From IMG/VR virus record IMGVR_UViG_3300023109_000011, positions 1-64,000 of that record: a DNA stretch of 64,000 bases; one strand, written 5' to 3'. This DNA comes from a virus. Below the pieces are notes generated by a model. It was not told where the DNA came from, made no database searches, and worked only from the letters and a program-made list of their open reading frames with translations. Numbering within the stretch: position 1 is the first letter of the stretch; each line of letters starts with the position of its first letter. This document shows positions 42,601 through 51,600 of the stretch, piece by piece. Position numbers and translations under genes: made by a program.

Positions 42601-45600
42601 TATGGGAAATCTCACCATAAATCTCTTCACCTGGGGCAACAGGAATATAATCAGAGTAGAATGTTCTATAAGCGGCCGATTGAAGAACATATGATCCAGC
42701 AAATGGACCGTCTGTTGTTCTTACAAATTCTGATGTCGTACCTGTAAGAGCGCTTTCGTTATCTGCCATTGGCTTAATAACACGCTTGTCAAAGTATTCT
42801 GTAGCATCAAATAGTACTAAGTCTGCTCCACCTGAACCGTATGACTTAATAAGACCAATGTTTTCGTTTCCACCATTTAGTAAGAAGTTACCAGCAGAAA
42901 CATTACCGATGAAGTGTGCATTACCGTTATCAAGGTCAATACTTGCTCTTAATTGACCTGAACCTACAAATACAATCTCATTTGGATTAGAAGTACTAAA
43001 GTGTGAATAAGCAGGATTATCATTACCAGCCCAGAAGATACCCCAGTTGCTAGCTGTTTGCCAGATCCAGTGAGTATAATCTTGAGCTCTTAATAGAACA
43101 TTATTACTGCCATTGCCCGAAGTTTGGAATCCTAATCTATCGTAAATGCCATTGACGCGAACGGCCGTGCTTGTGTTTCCACTTGCAAAGTTTCCATAAT
43201 AGTTCGTGTCATTTGAATCATAATAGATTGGTGCTCGCATTTGGTTATTAGCGAGGAAATAACCATTTTCTGTTTCAGCCTGTTTTGTGCCATTAAAGTG
43301 AAGCTCAGTAGATCCACCACGACGCCAGATTGTCATCCATTCATTGTCGATGTCATTGTAGATGCCGGCCTCATCAGCACTGCTTGACATGAATACAAAT
43401 CTGTCAGCAATAGAATAACCTTGCCATCCACCTTTACCACTACCATGAACAGACATTGAACCGTAATTACCGCCCGGCCAATCCATGTAAGTATCAGTAC
43501 TATTATCGTATGCAAAATAAATTCGGTTTGTTCTCAGCGTAGCAAGACGAGAAGTACTGTTTGGATCCACAAAATAGTTAGTGTCATTTCGATCATAGAA
43601 GAGCGGTGCTCGCATATCGCCAGTAACCTGAAGGATACCTGACGCTGCAGTAAAGAACATTCGAGCGGCACCAGAGCCGTAACCAACGTTACCCCATTCA
43701 AATTCTTGTGCATCAGATGCTAGTGTGCCTGATGTTCTATTGTATAAACGAGACTGCCAAGAACCATAATTTGTAGTACTTACACCGAAGTAAATATTGG
43801 TAGCGCCGCGTACTGCAACAGGGCCAGCAATATCTAAAGTAGCATTAGTTACAATACTCGATGTCGAGCCTACCGTTAGTTGATTAAGTACTGAACGGCT
43901 AGCGAAGTCACCATAGTATGCAGTGTTATTGCTGTCATAGAATATTGGTGCTCTAACGTCGCTATAATGACTCAAGTAATCAGTATTGATTATTGCAAGC
44001 TCAGTCAGTGCTGATCCATTCTTACGATAGAATCTAAAGTCACCACCATATTCCATAAATGAAATTCTATCAAGCAGAGCATATCCGGTTGTAGCATTAG
44101 TTGGATAACCTCTAAAGATGATACCGTGGTATTCATCATTGTGACCGTTTAATAAGCCATAAGATCCATTTGAAATAGTAAGTCTGTTAAGTCTATTATC
44201 AGCAAGTCCACTTCCATTAGGATTTAAACGATATGTGGTATCGTCCATATCGTAGAAGACTTGAGTCGTTATTTGTGATGACTTAAATTTCTCGTAACCA
44301 GTTCCTGGGTTATTTCTTATTGCGATCGTACCATCTGATTCAATAGCAATGTTCGATGCTACAACACCACCCCAATGGAATCCAAGATAAGGAGGAGTTG
44401 CTGCTCCTGTTGCTGTGTAATTACTTTCTCTTAATTCGATTGAAGCAGTAGAATAACCTGTGCCTGTTGAAGATGAAGCAAACTCAAAGTTGCCGAGTAG
44501 TTTAGCACCGTCGCCAGGTTCAATGTAATATGCTGTAGAATTAGAATCATAGTAACGAGGTGCATAAACATTGACTGCAAAGTCTGCAGAATTATTATCG
44601 ATGTTGAAGCGCTGGGTGCCGTTTGTCCAAATTCTAAATGTATCGTTTGCTTCAAAACCAAAGAATGTATTTGTATCACCACGATGACGAATGTAGTCGT
44701 CGATGTCGATACGATTCATCTGAGATGTGCCAGCAAAGTCACCATAATAGTTTACATCATCTGAATCATAAACTATACTAAAGTATGCAGAGCCGGTCGA
44801 GTATAATGCTTTGTTATTTCGTACGCGGAGGTACGTGGCATCGGTCATATACCAACCGCCGCCCCATCCGAATCCTAATTCTTCGTCTTTCAGGAATGAA
44901 GATGTACCACGTCCAAATACAATAGCATCATCATTACCATTAAGTTGAATACCACCATTGACATGTAGTTTGCTATTTGTTATACTACCAACTAATGGAG
45001 TATTATCCATTGAGGTGTATGTTACAGAAGAACCGCCAACTATGACGTTATTATTAGTTTCCTCAGCAACAAGAATTTCACCACCACCGGTATCCCAGAA
45101 TCCTGCGGTTGTACCTGCTGGTGGAACAATGTAGAAGTTTCCGCTTGAGTCACCTCTAAACTGAGTTCCGTTAGCACCATCATGGTAGAAATTAATGTAT
45201 CGATTACCGTTAGCATAAGGATTGGCGCTAGCATCGATAATGTTCATGTACATCAATGCGTATCCACCGGCCGAGTTACCACTAATTCCTACCGTGGTAT
45301 TTTGACCAGAAGCATATGAACCGTGGTTCATTAACGAGATGCCACCGTTGCCTGTGCTATCATCCCATCTTGCAGCATCGGAGACATTACCGATTAACAC
45401 CTTACCATTCAATGTGGCAGCGGTGTCTGTAGAAGCAGGATCTACAAAGTAAGCGCCATCGCTTCGATCGACAAATCTATTTGCAAGTAAGTCGCTAAAG
45501 ACTGTTGTATTTGTGTTGGTAATGTTTACACGTTCGACATTATCAGTAACAAAAGTAATACTATCATCGGCATCAAAACCTAGATAAGTAGTCGTGTCAC

Positions 45601-48586
45601 CGCGGTGTCGCATGTAAGTATCAATAGCAAGAGCTGACAATTGTGATGTGCCAGCAAAGTCACCATAATAAAGAGTATCGTTTTGATCGTAGAAAGCAGG
45701 TGAACGCATTTGGTTATTTGCTAAGACATAACCATTTTGAACTCTTAATCTTTCTGCACCACCTGTAACAACTGCAAATTGGTCAGCTGCTGGGAAATGA
45801 ATGTAAGTATTAGTATCTCCATCGTGAATAATCTCACCAACTAAACTAATATCATTTACACGAGATGTACTCGCTGGATCCATGTAGTAAGTAGCATTGC
45901 TACTATCGTAATATCTTCCAGCATATAGATTTGGGAAAATACCATCAAGACTTGAAGTGACGTAAGTCGTATCAATTAAAAGTCTTTCAGTACCATCAGT
46001 TGCAAATCGTATATTATTATTCGATGGGAATCCGAGATAGGTAGTTGTATTACCACGATGTCTTACATAATCATCAATGTCTACAGTATTTAATTGTGAG
46101 TCACCAGCAGGGTCTGCAAAATAATTAGTATCATCAGCATCAACAAATCTCGCTGCAGTAACATCGCCTGTAAATGTACCACTACCACCTGAAACGTCTC
46201 CACCAAAGTCACCATCACCAGTAACATCAAGGTCACCGGTAATATCTACACCAGCATCATTAACTTCTAATCTTTGAGCACCACCGGTTTGAACTTCCCA
46301 ACGATTTGCGCCTGGGAAATTAAGGAACGTGTCGGTATCACCATCGTGAACAACGGTTCCTGTCATTGTAATTGTATTTACGCGAGAGCCAGAAGCTGGA
46401 TCTAAATAGAAGGTAGCATCGTTGCCATCGTAGAAAATAGGTGCTGTAACACTTACCGTTGAATCAAATGCTACTTTAGCTGATATGCTTGCGTTACTAA
46501 TATACAAACGCTCAGCACCACCAGTGGCTAATCGTATTTGATCAGCACCAACAAACCCGAAGTAAGTATCCGTATCGCCATTGTGACGAATATAAGAATC
46601 AAGGTCAATTTGACTCATTACGGAGGTACCATGGAAGTCTCCGTAATAGTTGTTATCGTTTGAATCGTAGAAGACTGGTGCATAAACATTTACAGTAAAG
46701 TCTGCACTATTATTATCTACACTGTATCGAAGAGTACCGCCGGTGTATACTCCGAAAGTATCAGCAGATGGGAATGTAATATAAGTGTCTGCATCACCGT
46801 TGTGACTAATAGAACCTTCCAATGCGATTCCATTAATTACAGATGTACCAGCAAAATCTCCATAGAAGCTACGATTATCTGAATCATAGTAAACAGGTGC
46901 TTGTACTTCTGTAAGTGCAGTGATGTAATCACCGGTGATACTATTTGAAGCACTCAGATTCGTTACAAATATTCCACTGGTGTTTGCAGTTAATTGAGTA
47001 GAGCCACCAGCATCTACACCAATAGAGTCAGCACCAAATGTGACCTTTGTATCGACATCATTGTTATGAATGATAGCATCGTTAACAACGAGATTAGGAA
47101 CATACGTATCAAGGTTAGCTAAGACTCTTGTGTTGTTAATATCTAACTGTGTATTTCCACCAGTCTGTAAAAGAATATTGTCTGTTTCAAAACTTAATCT
47201 TGTATCTGTATCGCCGTTATGGAAAAGATTATCATCAATTCCAATAGCGTGCATTGTTGAATCTGCATTTGGATTTACCACATAACTATTATTGTCTGCA
47301 TCTATAAATCGTTGACCAATAACATCTGTTCCAGCCGATACAGTAGTACCAGCCGATACAGTAGTACCAGCTGTTACTGAACCGAGTGTTGCTTCAATAT
47401 TACCGGCCGAAGCTGTAATGTTACCCGCGGTTGCGGTTATGTCTACACCTGCAGTTACATCAGTCGTAGCAATTACGTCCCGACCTGCGCTTACGTCTCG
47501 CCCTACAACCCAGTCATCATCACTGGTCGATCGAGCTGCATAGTTAAACGATGCATTTAAGAAACCAATAGTACCAGTTGTTGAGTATATTGCTCGATCT
47601 TGTCCAGATCCATTAAATACGATCTGCGCAGGACCACCATCATCCCCGATAGTAAGGTCGCCTTCAATGGTTATATTACCTGTGGCTGTATCATCTGCGT
47701 CACTACGAAGGAACTGAGAGGCTTCTAAGCCATCGACAGTGTCTGCATCAAAGCCATTTCCTGAGCCTTCATCAGCAGTCGTAATGATTCGACCTAAGTC
47801 TAGAAGCGAGCCGTTTCCTGCAAGCGAAATAAGTTTCCAGTAATCTGTACTCTCGTCCCATAGAATTTTTGGATTGTTTAAAGTACCACGCTCAATTTCA
47901 ATACCACTATTTTCTGATGGGCTTGAACCTGTGTAATTACTATTAAGAGTAATAATATTATCAGCAAGTAAAATTTCTTCTGTATTAACAGTAGTTGTTG
48001 TACCTGAAACAGTAAGGTTACCGCTGACCGTAAGACTCTGTTGAATGGTATAGTTACCAGCCATGATGTCATCGACATCAGAACGAACGAGTTGAATTCC
48101 TTCAAGACCATCAACAGTATCTGCATCAAACCCATTTCCTGAGCCTTCATCAGCAGTTGTAATAATACGATTGTTATCAATGGTGGTGGTTGCTAATCCG
48201 TAGAATCGGTTACCCGAAGAACTGATTGCAAGCCGAGGAGAGTTGTTATAGAGTATACGAACACCAGGTGTGGAGTCGTAGAATATGATTCCGTTGTTTT
48301 GCTGAGAGTTGACAAGTTTATAGTCGCCTGTACCCGAGTTGAGAATCTGGAGTGAATCAGAGTCTCCTACAAATTCTGCGATAGGTGGGGAAAACAAACT
48401 GCCGGCACTATTAGTAACTTTTAATGATGGAGTGCTAAAATCGTTTTGATCGATTACCACTTCACCCGAGAACTTAGATTCTCCAGTTACCTGTAGTTTT
48501 TGCCCGTTGTCGGTGGTTGTTCCAATGACAACGTTTTGCGACGTTTGTAGTCCATTTTTGACTATAAACTTTTTATCATTTGCCAT
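36632..48586 (-). CDS. giant tail fibre protein with S74 C-terminal chaperone
   Basis: A 3984-residue protein. The start is ATG 48586 with GGGGAGAG eight bases upstream, not the GTG at 48595. About 26 copies of a motif like IFYDSNNTAYYGDF or RYYDPNSTSRLN-type repeats run along it, with inserted domains in between. The N-terminal region has LQVTG and TVSGNLTVSG modules shared with the next fibre gene. The last 125 residues resemble a peptidase S74 domain (SSDERLKENIVTIENAVDKV, with candidate catalytic Ser3861) followed by a coiled coil. Such domains fold fibre trimers and then cut themselves off. It is probably a long receptor-binding fibre. An unbroken frame of nearly 12 kb argues for active selection. 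Confidence 0.93.
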   Translation of the reverse strand: MANDKKFIVKNGLQTSQNVVIGTTTDNGQKLQVTGESKFSGEVVIDQNDFSTPSLKVTNSAGSLFSPPIAEFVGDSDSLQILNSGTGDYKLVNSQQNNGIIFYDSTPGVRILYNNSPRLAISSSGNRFYGLATTTIDNNRIITTADEGSGNGFDADTVDGLEGIQLVRSDVDDIMAGNYTIQQSLTVSGNLTVSGTTTTVNTEEILLADNIITLNSNYTGSSPSENSGIEIERGTLNNPKILWDESTDYWKLISLAGNGSLLDLGRIITTADEGSGNGFDADTVDGLEASQFLRSDADDTATGNITIEGDLTIGDDGGPAQIVFNGSGQDRAIYSTTGTIGFLNASFNYAARSTSDDDWVVGRDVSAGRDVIATTDVTAGVDITATAGNITASAGNIEATLGSVTAGTTVSAGTTVSAGTDVIGQRFIDADNNSYVVNPNADSTMHAIGIDDNLFHNGDTDTRLSFETDNILLQTGGNTQLDINNTRVLANLDTYVPNLVVNDAIIHNNDVDTKVTFGADSIGVDAGGSTQLTANTSGIFVTNLSASNSITGDYITALTEVQAPVYYDSDNRSFYGDFAGTSVINGIALEGSISHNGDADTYITFPSADTFGVYTGGTLRYSVDNNSADFTVNVYAPVFYDSNDNNYYGDFHGTSVMSQIDLDSYIRHNGDTDTYFGFVGADQIRLATGGAERLYISNASISAKVAFDSTVSVTAPIFYDGNDATFYLDPASGSRVNTITMTGTVVHDGDTDTFLNFPGANRWEVQTGGAQRLEVNDAGVDITGDLDVTGDGDFGGDVSGGSGTFTGDVTAARFVDADDTNYFADPAGDSQLNTVDIDDYVRHRGNTTTYLGFPSNNNIRFATDGTERLLIDTTYVTSSLDGIFPNLYAGRYYDSSNATYYMDPASTSRVNDISLVGEIIHDGDTNTYIHFPAADQFAVVTGGAERLRVQNGYVLANNQMRSPAFYDQNDTLYYGDFAGTSQLSALAIDTYMRHRGDTTTYLGFDADDSITFVTDNVERVNITNTNTTVFSDLLANRFVDRSDGAYFVDPASTDTAATLNGKVLIGNVSDAARWDDSTGNGGISLMNHGSYASGQNTTVGISGNSAGGYALMYMNIIDASANPYANGNRYINFYHDGANGTQFRGDSSGNFYIVPPAGTTAGFWDTGGGEILVAEETNNNVIVGGSSVTYTSMDNTPLVGSITNSKLHVNGGIQLNGNDDAIVFGRGTSSFLKDEELGFGWGGGWYMTDATYLRVRNNKALYSTGSAYFSIVYDSDDVNYYGDFAGTSQMNRIDIDDYIRHRGDTNTFFGFEANDTFRIWTNGTQRFNIDNNSADFAVNVYAPRYYDSNSTAYYIEPGDGAKLLGNFEFASSSTGTGYSTASIELRESNYTATGAATPPYLGFHWGGVVASNIAIESDGTIAIRNNPGTGYEKFKSSQITTQVFYDMDDTTYRLNPNGSGLADNRLNRLTISNGSYGLLNGHNDEYHGIIFRGYPTNATTGYALLDRISFMEYGGDFRFYRKNGSALTELAIINTDYLSHYSDVRAPIFYDSNNTAYYGDFASRSVLNQLTVGSTSSIVTNATLDIAGPVAVRGATNIYFGVSTTNYGSWQSRLYNRTSGTLASDAQEFEWGNVGYGSGAARMFFTAASGILQVTGDMRAPLFYDRNDTNYFVDPNSTSRLATLRTNRIYFAYDNSTDTYMDWPGGNYGSMSVHGSGKGGWQGYSIADRFVFMSSSADEAGIYNDIDNEWMTIWRRGGSTELHFNGTKQAETENGYFLANNQMRAPIYYDSNDTNYYGNFASGNTSTAVRVNGIYDRLGFQTSGNGSNNVLLRAQDYTHWIWQTASNWGIFWAGNDNPAYSHFSTSNPNEIVFVGSGQLRASIDLDNGNAHFIGNVSAGNFLLNGGNENIGLIKSYGSGGADLVLFDATEYFDKRVIKPMADNESALTGTTSEFVRTTDGPFAGSYVLQSAAYRTFYSDYIPVAPGEEIYGEISHKLISGSGGLLYYGIERFDSQKRAIAGNTGTTYFVSGGSNFTNTSWQTQRGHTTIPSSHTPYNGSDGGGCYYVRIRILMNYNAGGALRQYGGIMLKRRNAESNLLADDIRALDRIDAQGIIESAASVRAPIFYDTDDTAYYTNPHAESRINSMRTAGQVVIGGTFQNNPYSSTTGARLMFGGGDSNAAGNYFIGTNMENYGGNYTKLDLRWHTGIRMGAQAVYGGTRFYNNEDLSSLLFSVGRGDTHTRVESSNLYVMAGDARAQIFYDIQDTAYYANPNATSRFLQQRIVHRLHIGDETNLYNGILEGSALNRPDLVIKGQYPQLNLMSTQISNGTHGPTLRFAAYDSANASSGNFKHWVIGIAGTNATSLHFGYSPNQTNPHYGIGRGWSSGNNVSIMWIQNDRQVYTENSFRAPIFYDRNNTNYYIHGDNTSELYDLRLRGNYVRTYRHSGSDFTLGTLVSTSIPATATSGASFVLEATGKSYSGDPPFSFTAQGYLYYDTIINYSGQHFGKPGFADMQVFQYNGTLHFWWPRVSYWNSFSVHVRDAGGDDRNLVTNITNSSLPGGRTKERTIVMKVTATYNQNINTGDMYAKRYYDSDNTNYYADPNSTSRMNTLSVDRINYLGGAPAYFYTSSGNLRGYIRATESDDSHFEFATSGNEDIIFRDGGFGGSWNQIIRGNGQVLISGRLDVPIMYDYNDSAYYTDPRSNTRLNTLEVVSTLTSNGQFYANDPTDYWSTSISGLTNAPISTRNRDYNVGGTSRYLPLTHQTALYSSGYRTHVNTGLYKYASGWGGGRSSWYAAIGGNDSYPTQAWYLAYDGYINNSLGYVSTFGSFRAPIFYDTNNTGRYLDPNGTSRLQRVEFYGRTQFIGREGDSGGSAAYAGGRLAEYMGNVAAEFHSGNDQPVSLYFRSGVNAPSDFGYITYDPDYDNTGENGAMVIGSENDGLGSSDYIRLQARTVIDSDSISSDNTTMLDVRYQNTTYSRINTDYLDHISDIRAPIFYDRDNTGYYGNFNSTSQFHYVLANNWFRAQGSTGFYFQDYGKGMWAPEAGGNSYGNVTTYNTGRNGWSGWGIGSRHVFMSTGGDNVGIHDNSRGWIYYWNGSYNEFTYGYTVMRGSARAPLFYDLDDTGYRWNGASDNSSRFRGVDNLTMAFQALSGQTRSSAEYYKARPRITGDTNYWTGAMGWSRVDMNTVADWGSGFIDSWSNPGNQPSGTSHWVGMQAYHYTNGSARYGWQMVGGPVTNLRFRSTWSSFRTWRTIPVMGENSNNTGGLYADIFYDSNNSNYFCDPAGRSRLSSIDYGNSGYYLHGGSWGWRHQTPYGYIEFGPANGSHAHIYTDRSNFYFNVNEMYMNGRAILKENYWNGSKYFGSDGAIYGTIFYDSNNSGYYIDPASGHSTRFEGVNNRTMAWINQPGHTRNSGEYYRARPRITSDTNYWTGAMGWGTQDMNVVSTWGSGFIDSWSNPGNQPSGTSHWVGIQSYHYRSSNTSGYGWQMVGGPITNLRFRSAWGGWRTWRTIPVLDENNGNGGSMYAGRYYDTNNTGYYIDPASTSIINTTNQNGYHTFNNYGLGVTGTYTSTRLQLVFAMGSSYRPNSAGTSAANMYGIGWSHPNAGGLGGANQLNDHGMLIINNGSFRAAISSRAVFSSDVRTPIYYDWNDTGYYLDPNSTSNSALRIRGGTLHGPNPSWGQYLYVGGNGHWTGSYASVATTNGNLHLDSRSGYSTYINWYVGGTMYVNATVQDNGLRYYRSNTAMLIDIRGTENTSRMGRITLNDGVVLRSPDGNYGSFCVDGASRGGYEGFSIGDRVVMMHNNGGVAGMYNDVNNEWMMRFDLNSYCILYHDGSEKLRTRTNGIQAQGFFYSSDERLKENIVTIENAVDKVKKLRGVEYNWKDSGDKDIGLIAQEVQEVIPEVVVVQDTSDNTSDDPNAPASKPAHNDGIEDVLSIEYGHLVGLLVEAVKEQQEQIDSQANQIEELKGMVQQLLKG
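38036..38405 (-). repeat. duplicated knob-like domain, copy 1, in the giant fibre
   Basis: Encodes a segment with ARPRITSDTNYWTGAMGW, SGFIDSWSNPGNQPSGTSHW and RFRSAWGGWRTWRTIPV. It is nearly identical in DNA and protein to the segment at 38813-39175, about 780 bases away. The WRTWRTI ending resembles knob domains of phage fibres. Confidence 0.8.
38813..39175 (-). repeat. duplicated knob-like domain, copy 2, in the giant fibre
   Basis: The second copy, with ARPRITGDTNYWTGAMGW and RFRSTWSSFRTWRTIPV. Long runs of identical bases with copy 1 show a recent tandem duplication or gene conversion. Confidence 0.8.
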
Positions 48587-48626
48587 ACGGTTCACTCTCC
48601 CCAGATTGGCGGTTTAAATTATTCAA

Positions 48627-51600
48627 TTAATCTTTAATAAGCGTTGCGGCTATTTTGTAATCCGTTGCAGTTGTTGATGTCGCTGATACTGACAGTTCTA
48701 CATTTCCTCCTGCTATTCCAACATCATAATTTGCTAAAGAGTTGTTAGTATATATTGTAGCAAACTCAGTAGCAGATGCGGTTGTATCATTATGCACCAC
48801 TAACAACTTGGTGACATGTCTATTTATCCCTTGAGTAGCTGTGATCACGAGCTCAGCTGAATTATAAGTTGCGTAATCAAAATCAAATATAACAGTGCTA
48901 CTTGTTGATGAAGTACTACCTGATCCTGAAGTATGAGTTACATGATCAGTTACAACGTTGTTTGCTATGAGATCTGGAACCGTAAGGTTACCAGTCATAG
49001 TGTCACCGACAAGGTTTACATATCTCGCATCAGCAATTGCGATCGTAATTACAGAAAGATTACCTTTCGTGTATCCTTGTACGTGACCAAACTTATCGAA
49101 AGTAAAGCTTGAAATTACCTCAGCCTGACCAAGATCAAGTAAGCCGGTATTTGCAGCACCGGCTGATGTGGCGTGACTAATAGTAACGTTAGAGGTAAGT
49201 TGACCTCCTCCTACTAATCCCTCACCAGCAATTACATGTACATCACTACCTACAGTGTTATTTAAGAAACCATCAATTTCAGTTTCTGTATAGTATCTAT
49301 TATCGAGCTGGCCAGCATCTAATTCTGTTTCAGTATAATAAAGATCATTTAATTGACCGGCGTCTAATTCAGTTTCAGTATAATATCTTAAGTCTAAATC
49401 TGTAGATGCAACCGTTTGAACATGACCAAATGTATCGAATGTGATATCTTGTAGTACATTACCATCAGCGTTATCTACATCAGAAACTGAAGATGTATCA
49501 TCGTGGTCAATTGTAATTGATCCATTAGCAGATTGGTTTAGATTAAACGATCCTCCACCCGCAATAGCATTTCCAGCAGTAATTGTTACTGTTGCATTAC
49601 TTACATTATTTGCTGCTTGGGCCGATGCTGCATTAATAATGTCGAGAGCATGTTGACCATCAAGTAAATCAGCATCTAAAGTTGAGCCGACACCGTCTGC
49701 ATCTAAAATAACTTGGAATATTTCTGTATTCGATAAGCTGACATCAGCACCAACCTCGATACCGTCGAGTTTAGTACCATCAACCGAAACATCGCGACCA
49801 TCAACAGTTCCAGTAATTGTAATATTACCAGTAACTCCGATGTTACCTGTTGAAATACCATCATTGAATACAGAAATATTTGTATCAAACTGTGTACCGT
49901 CACCAGTAATAATTTGATATGTATTGTTAGCATTATACCAAGCGGTTGAGTCGATACCAGCAACGGCTGCTGTATTTGCTACTGTAATACGACCATCATC
50001 ATCGATGGTAACAATAGGAATCGATGTTGCACTACCATAAGTGCCTGCCACAACTCCTGTGTCTTCGAGCTCAGTGGCAATACTAATTGATCCATTAGCA
50101 AGATCAGTAAGTGTAGTTGTACCAGTACCTGTAACTTTACCAGTAAGTGCTAGGTCAATTGTTGGATCGGGCAGATTTGTAAAGTTAGGAAAGTCAAGAT
50201 AGAATGTACCTTCTTGACCATCAAGTAAATCAGCGTCTAAACCTGAGCCAGCACCATCAACGTCTTTAACAGCTTCAAGTATATCTGTATTCGATCGATC
50301 AGGTGGAATGTTTGTAAAGTTATTATAGTCGAGATAGTATGTACCTTCTTGACCATCGAGTAAATCAGCATCAAGTAATGTACCTGTGCCATCAACAGTA
50401 AGAAGAGCTGAAAGTATTTCAGCCGGAGTTTGGTCTGCGGTTGCTCCTGGCTCGATACCATCAAGTTTTGTACCATCAGCTCCAACGTCGCGACCATCAA
50501 CAGTTCCTGTGACTGTAATATCACCAGTAACATCGACACCTGCACCAAAGTTGACATTTAAATCAAAGTCTGATATAATAGTATCAAACTGAGATCCGTC
50601 ACCTGTATTGATTTGGAATGTATTATTTGCAGAATACCAATCAGTTGAATCTACACCTTTTACAGCACCAGTGCCAACATTAGTTAATCGACCATCTTCA
50701 TCAACCGTTATAATTGGTATAGCAGAAGCTGAACCATATTGACCTGCTGTAACTGCAGTGTTTGCAAGCTCTGTTGTAATGCTAATCGATCCATTACCAA
50801 GATCTGTAAGAGTAGCACTACCTGTACCAGTAACTTTACCTGATAAAGTAACATCAACTACAGGATCAGGCAAATTCGTAAAGTTAGGGAAGTCAAGATA
50901 GTGAGTGCTGTCTTGTCCATCAAGTAGGTCGGCATCGAGTCCAGAGCCTGAACCATCAACAGCTTTAACAGCTTCGAGGATTTCAGTATTCGACATGTCG
51001 GCTGTTGCGCCGGATTCAATAGCATCAAGCTTTTGACCATCTGCTAATATGTCACGACCATCAACAGTACCAGTAACCGTAACATTGCCTGTTACATCAA
51101 TGCCTGCACCGAAGTCTACGTTTAAATCGAATTGAGATATTTGCTCATCAAAGGAAGAGCCATCAACTGTGTTAATTTGGAAAGTATTATTTGCGGTGTA
51201 CCATGCTGTATCAGACACACCTGCTACATCTACATCTGCTGCTGCAGTTAATCGACCGTCTTCATCGACAGTAAATGTTGGAATCTGAGAAGCTGAACCG
51301 TAAGAGCCTGCGGTAACTGTAGTATTTGCTAGTTCAGCAGCAATGTTAATTGTGCCATCAGCAAGGTCGGTTAAAGTGGTCGTCCCTGAACCAGTTACTT
51401 TCCCCGTAATATTAACATCAATTGTTGGATCAGGTTTGTTTGTAAAATTAGGAAAATCTAAATAATGCGAACCTTCCTGTCCGTCCAACAGATCAGCGTC
51501 AAAGCCATTCCCAGCACCAGCATCGCTTGTAGTAATGATCCGCCCTGTTGTTCCACCCGAAGCAATTTCCCAATAACCATTTGCTTCATTCCATTGTAGA

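Noticed and set aside
48587-48595. GTG start three codons upstream for the giant fibre
   Set aside because: GGGGAGAG is well placed (8 bases) for ATG 48586 and too close to the GTG.
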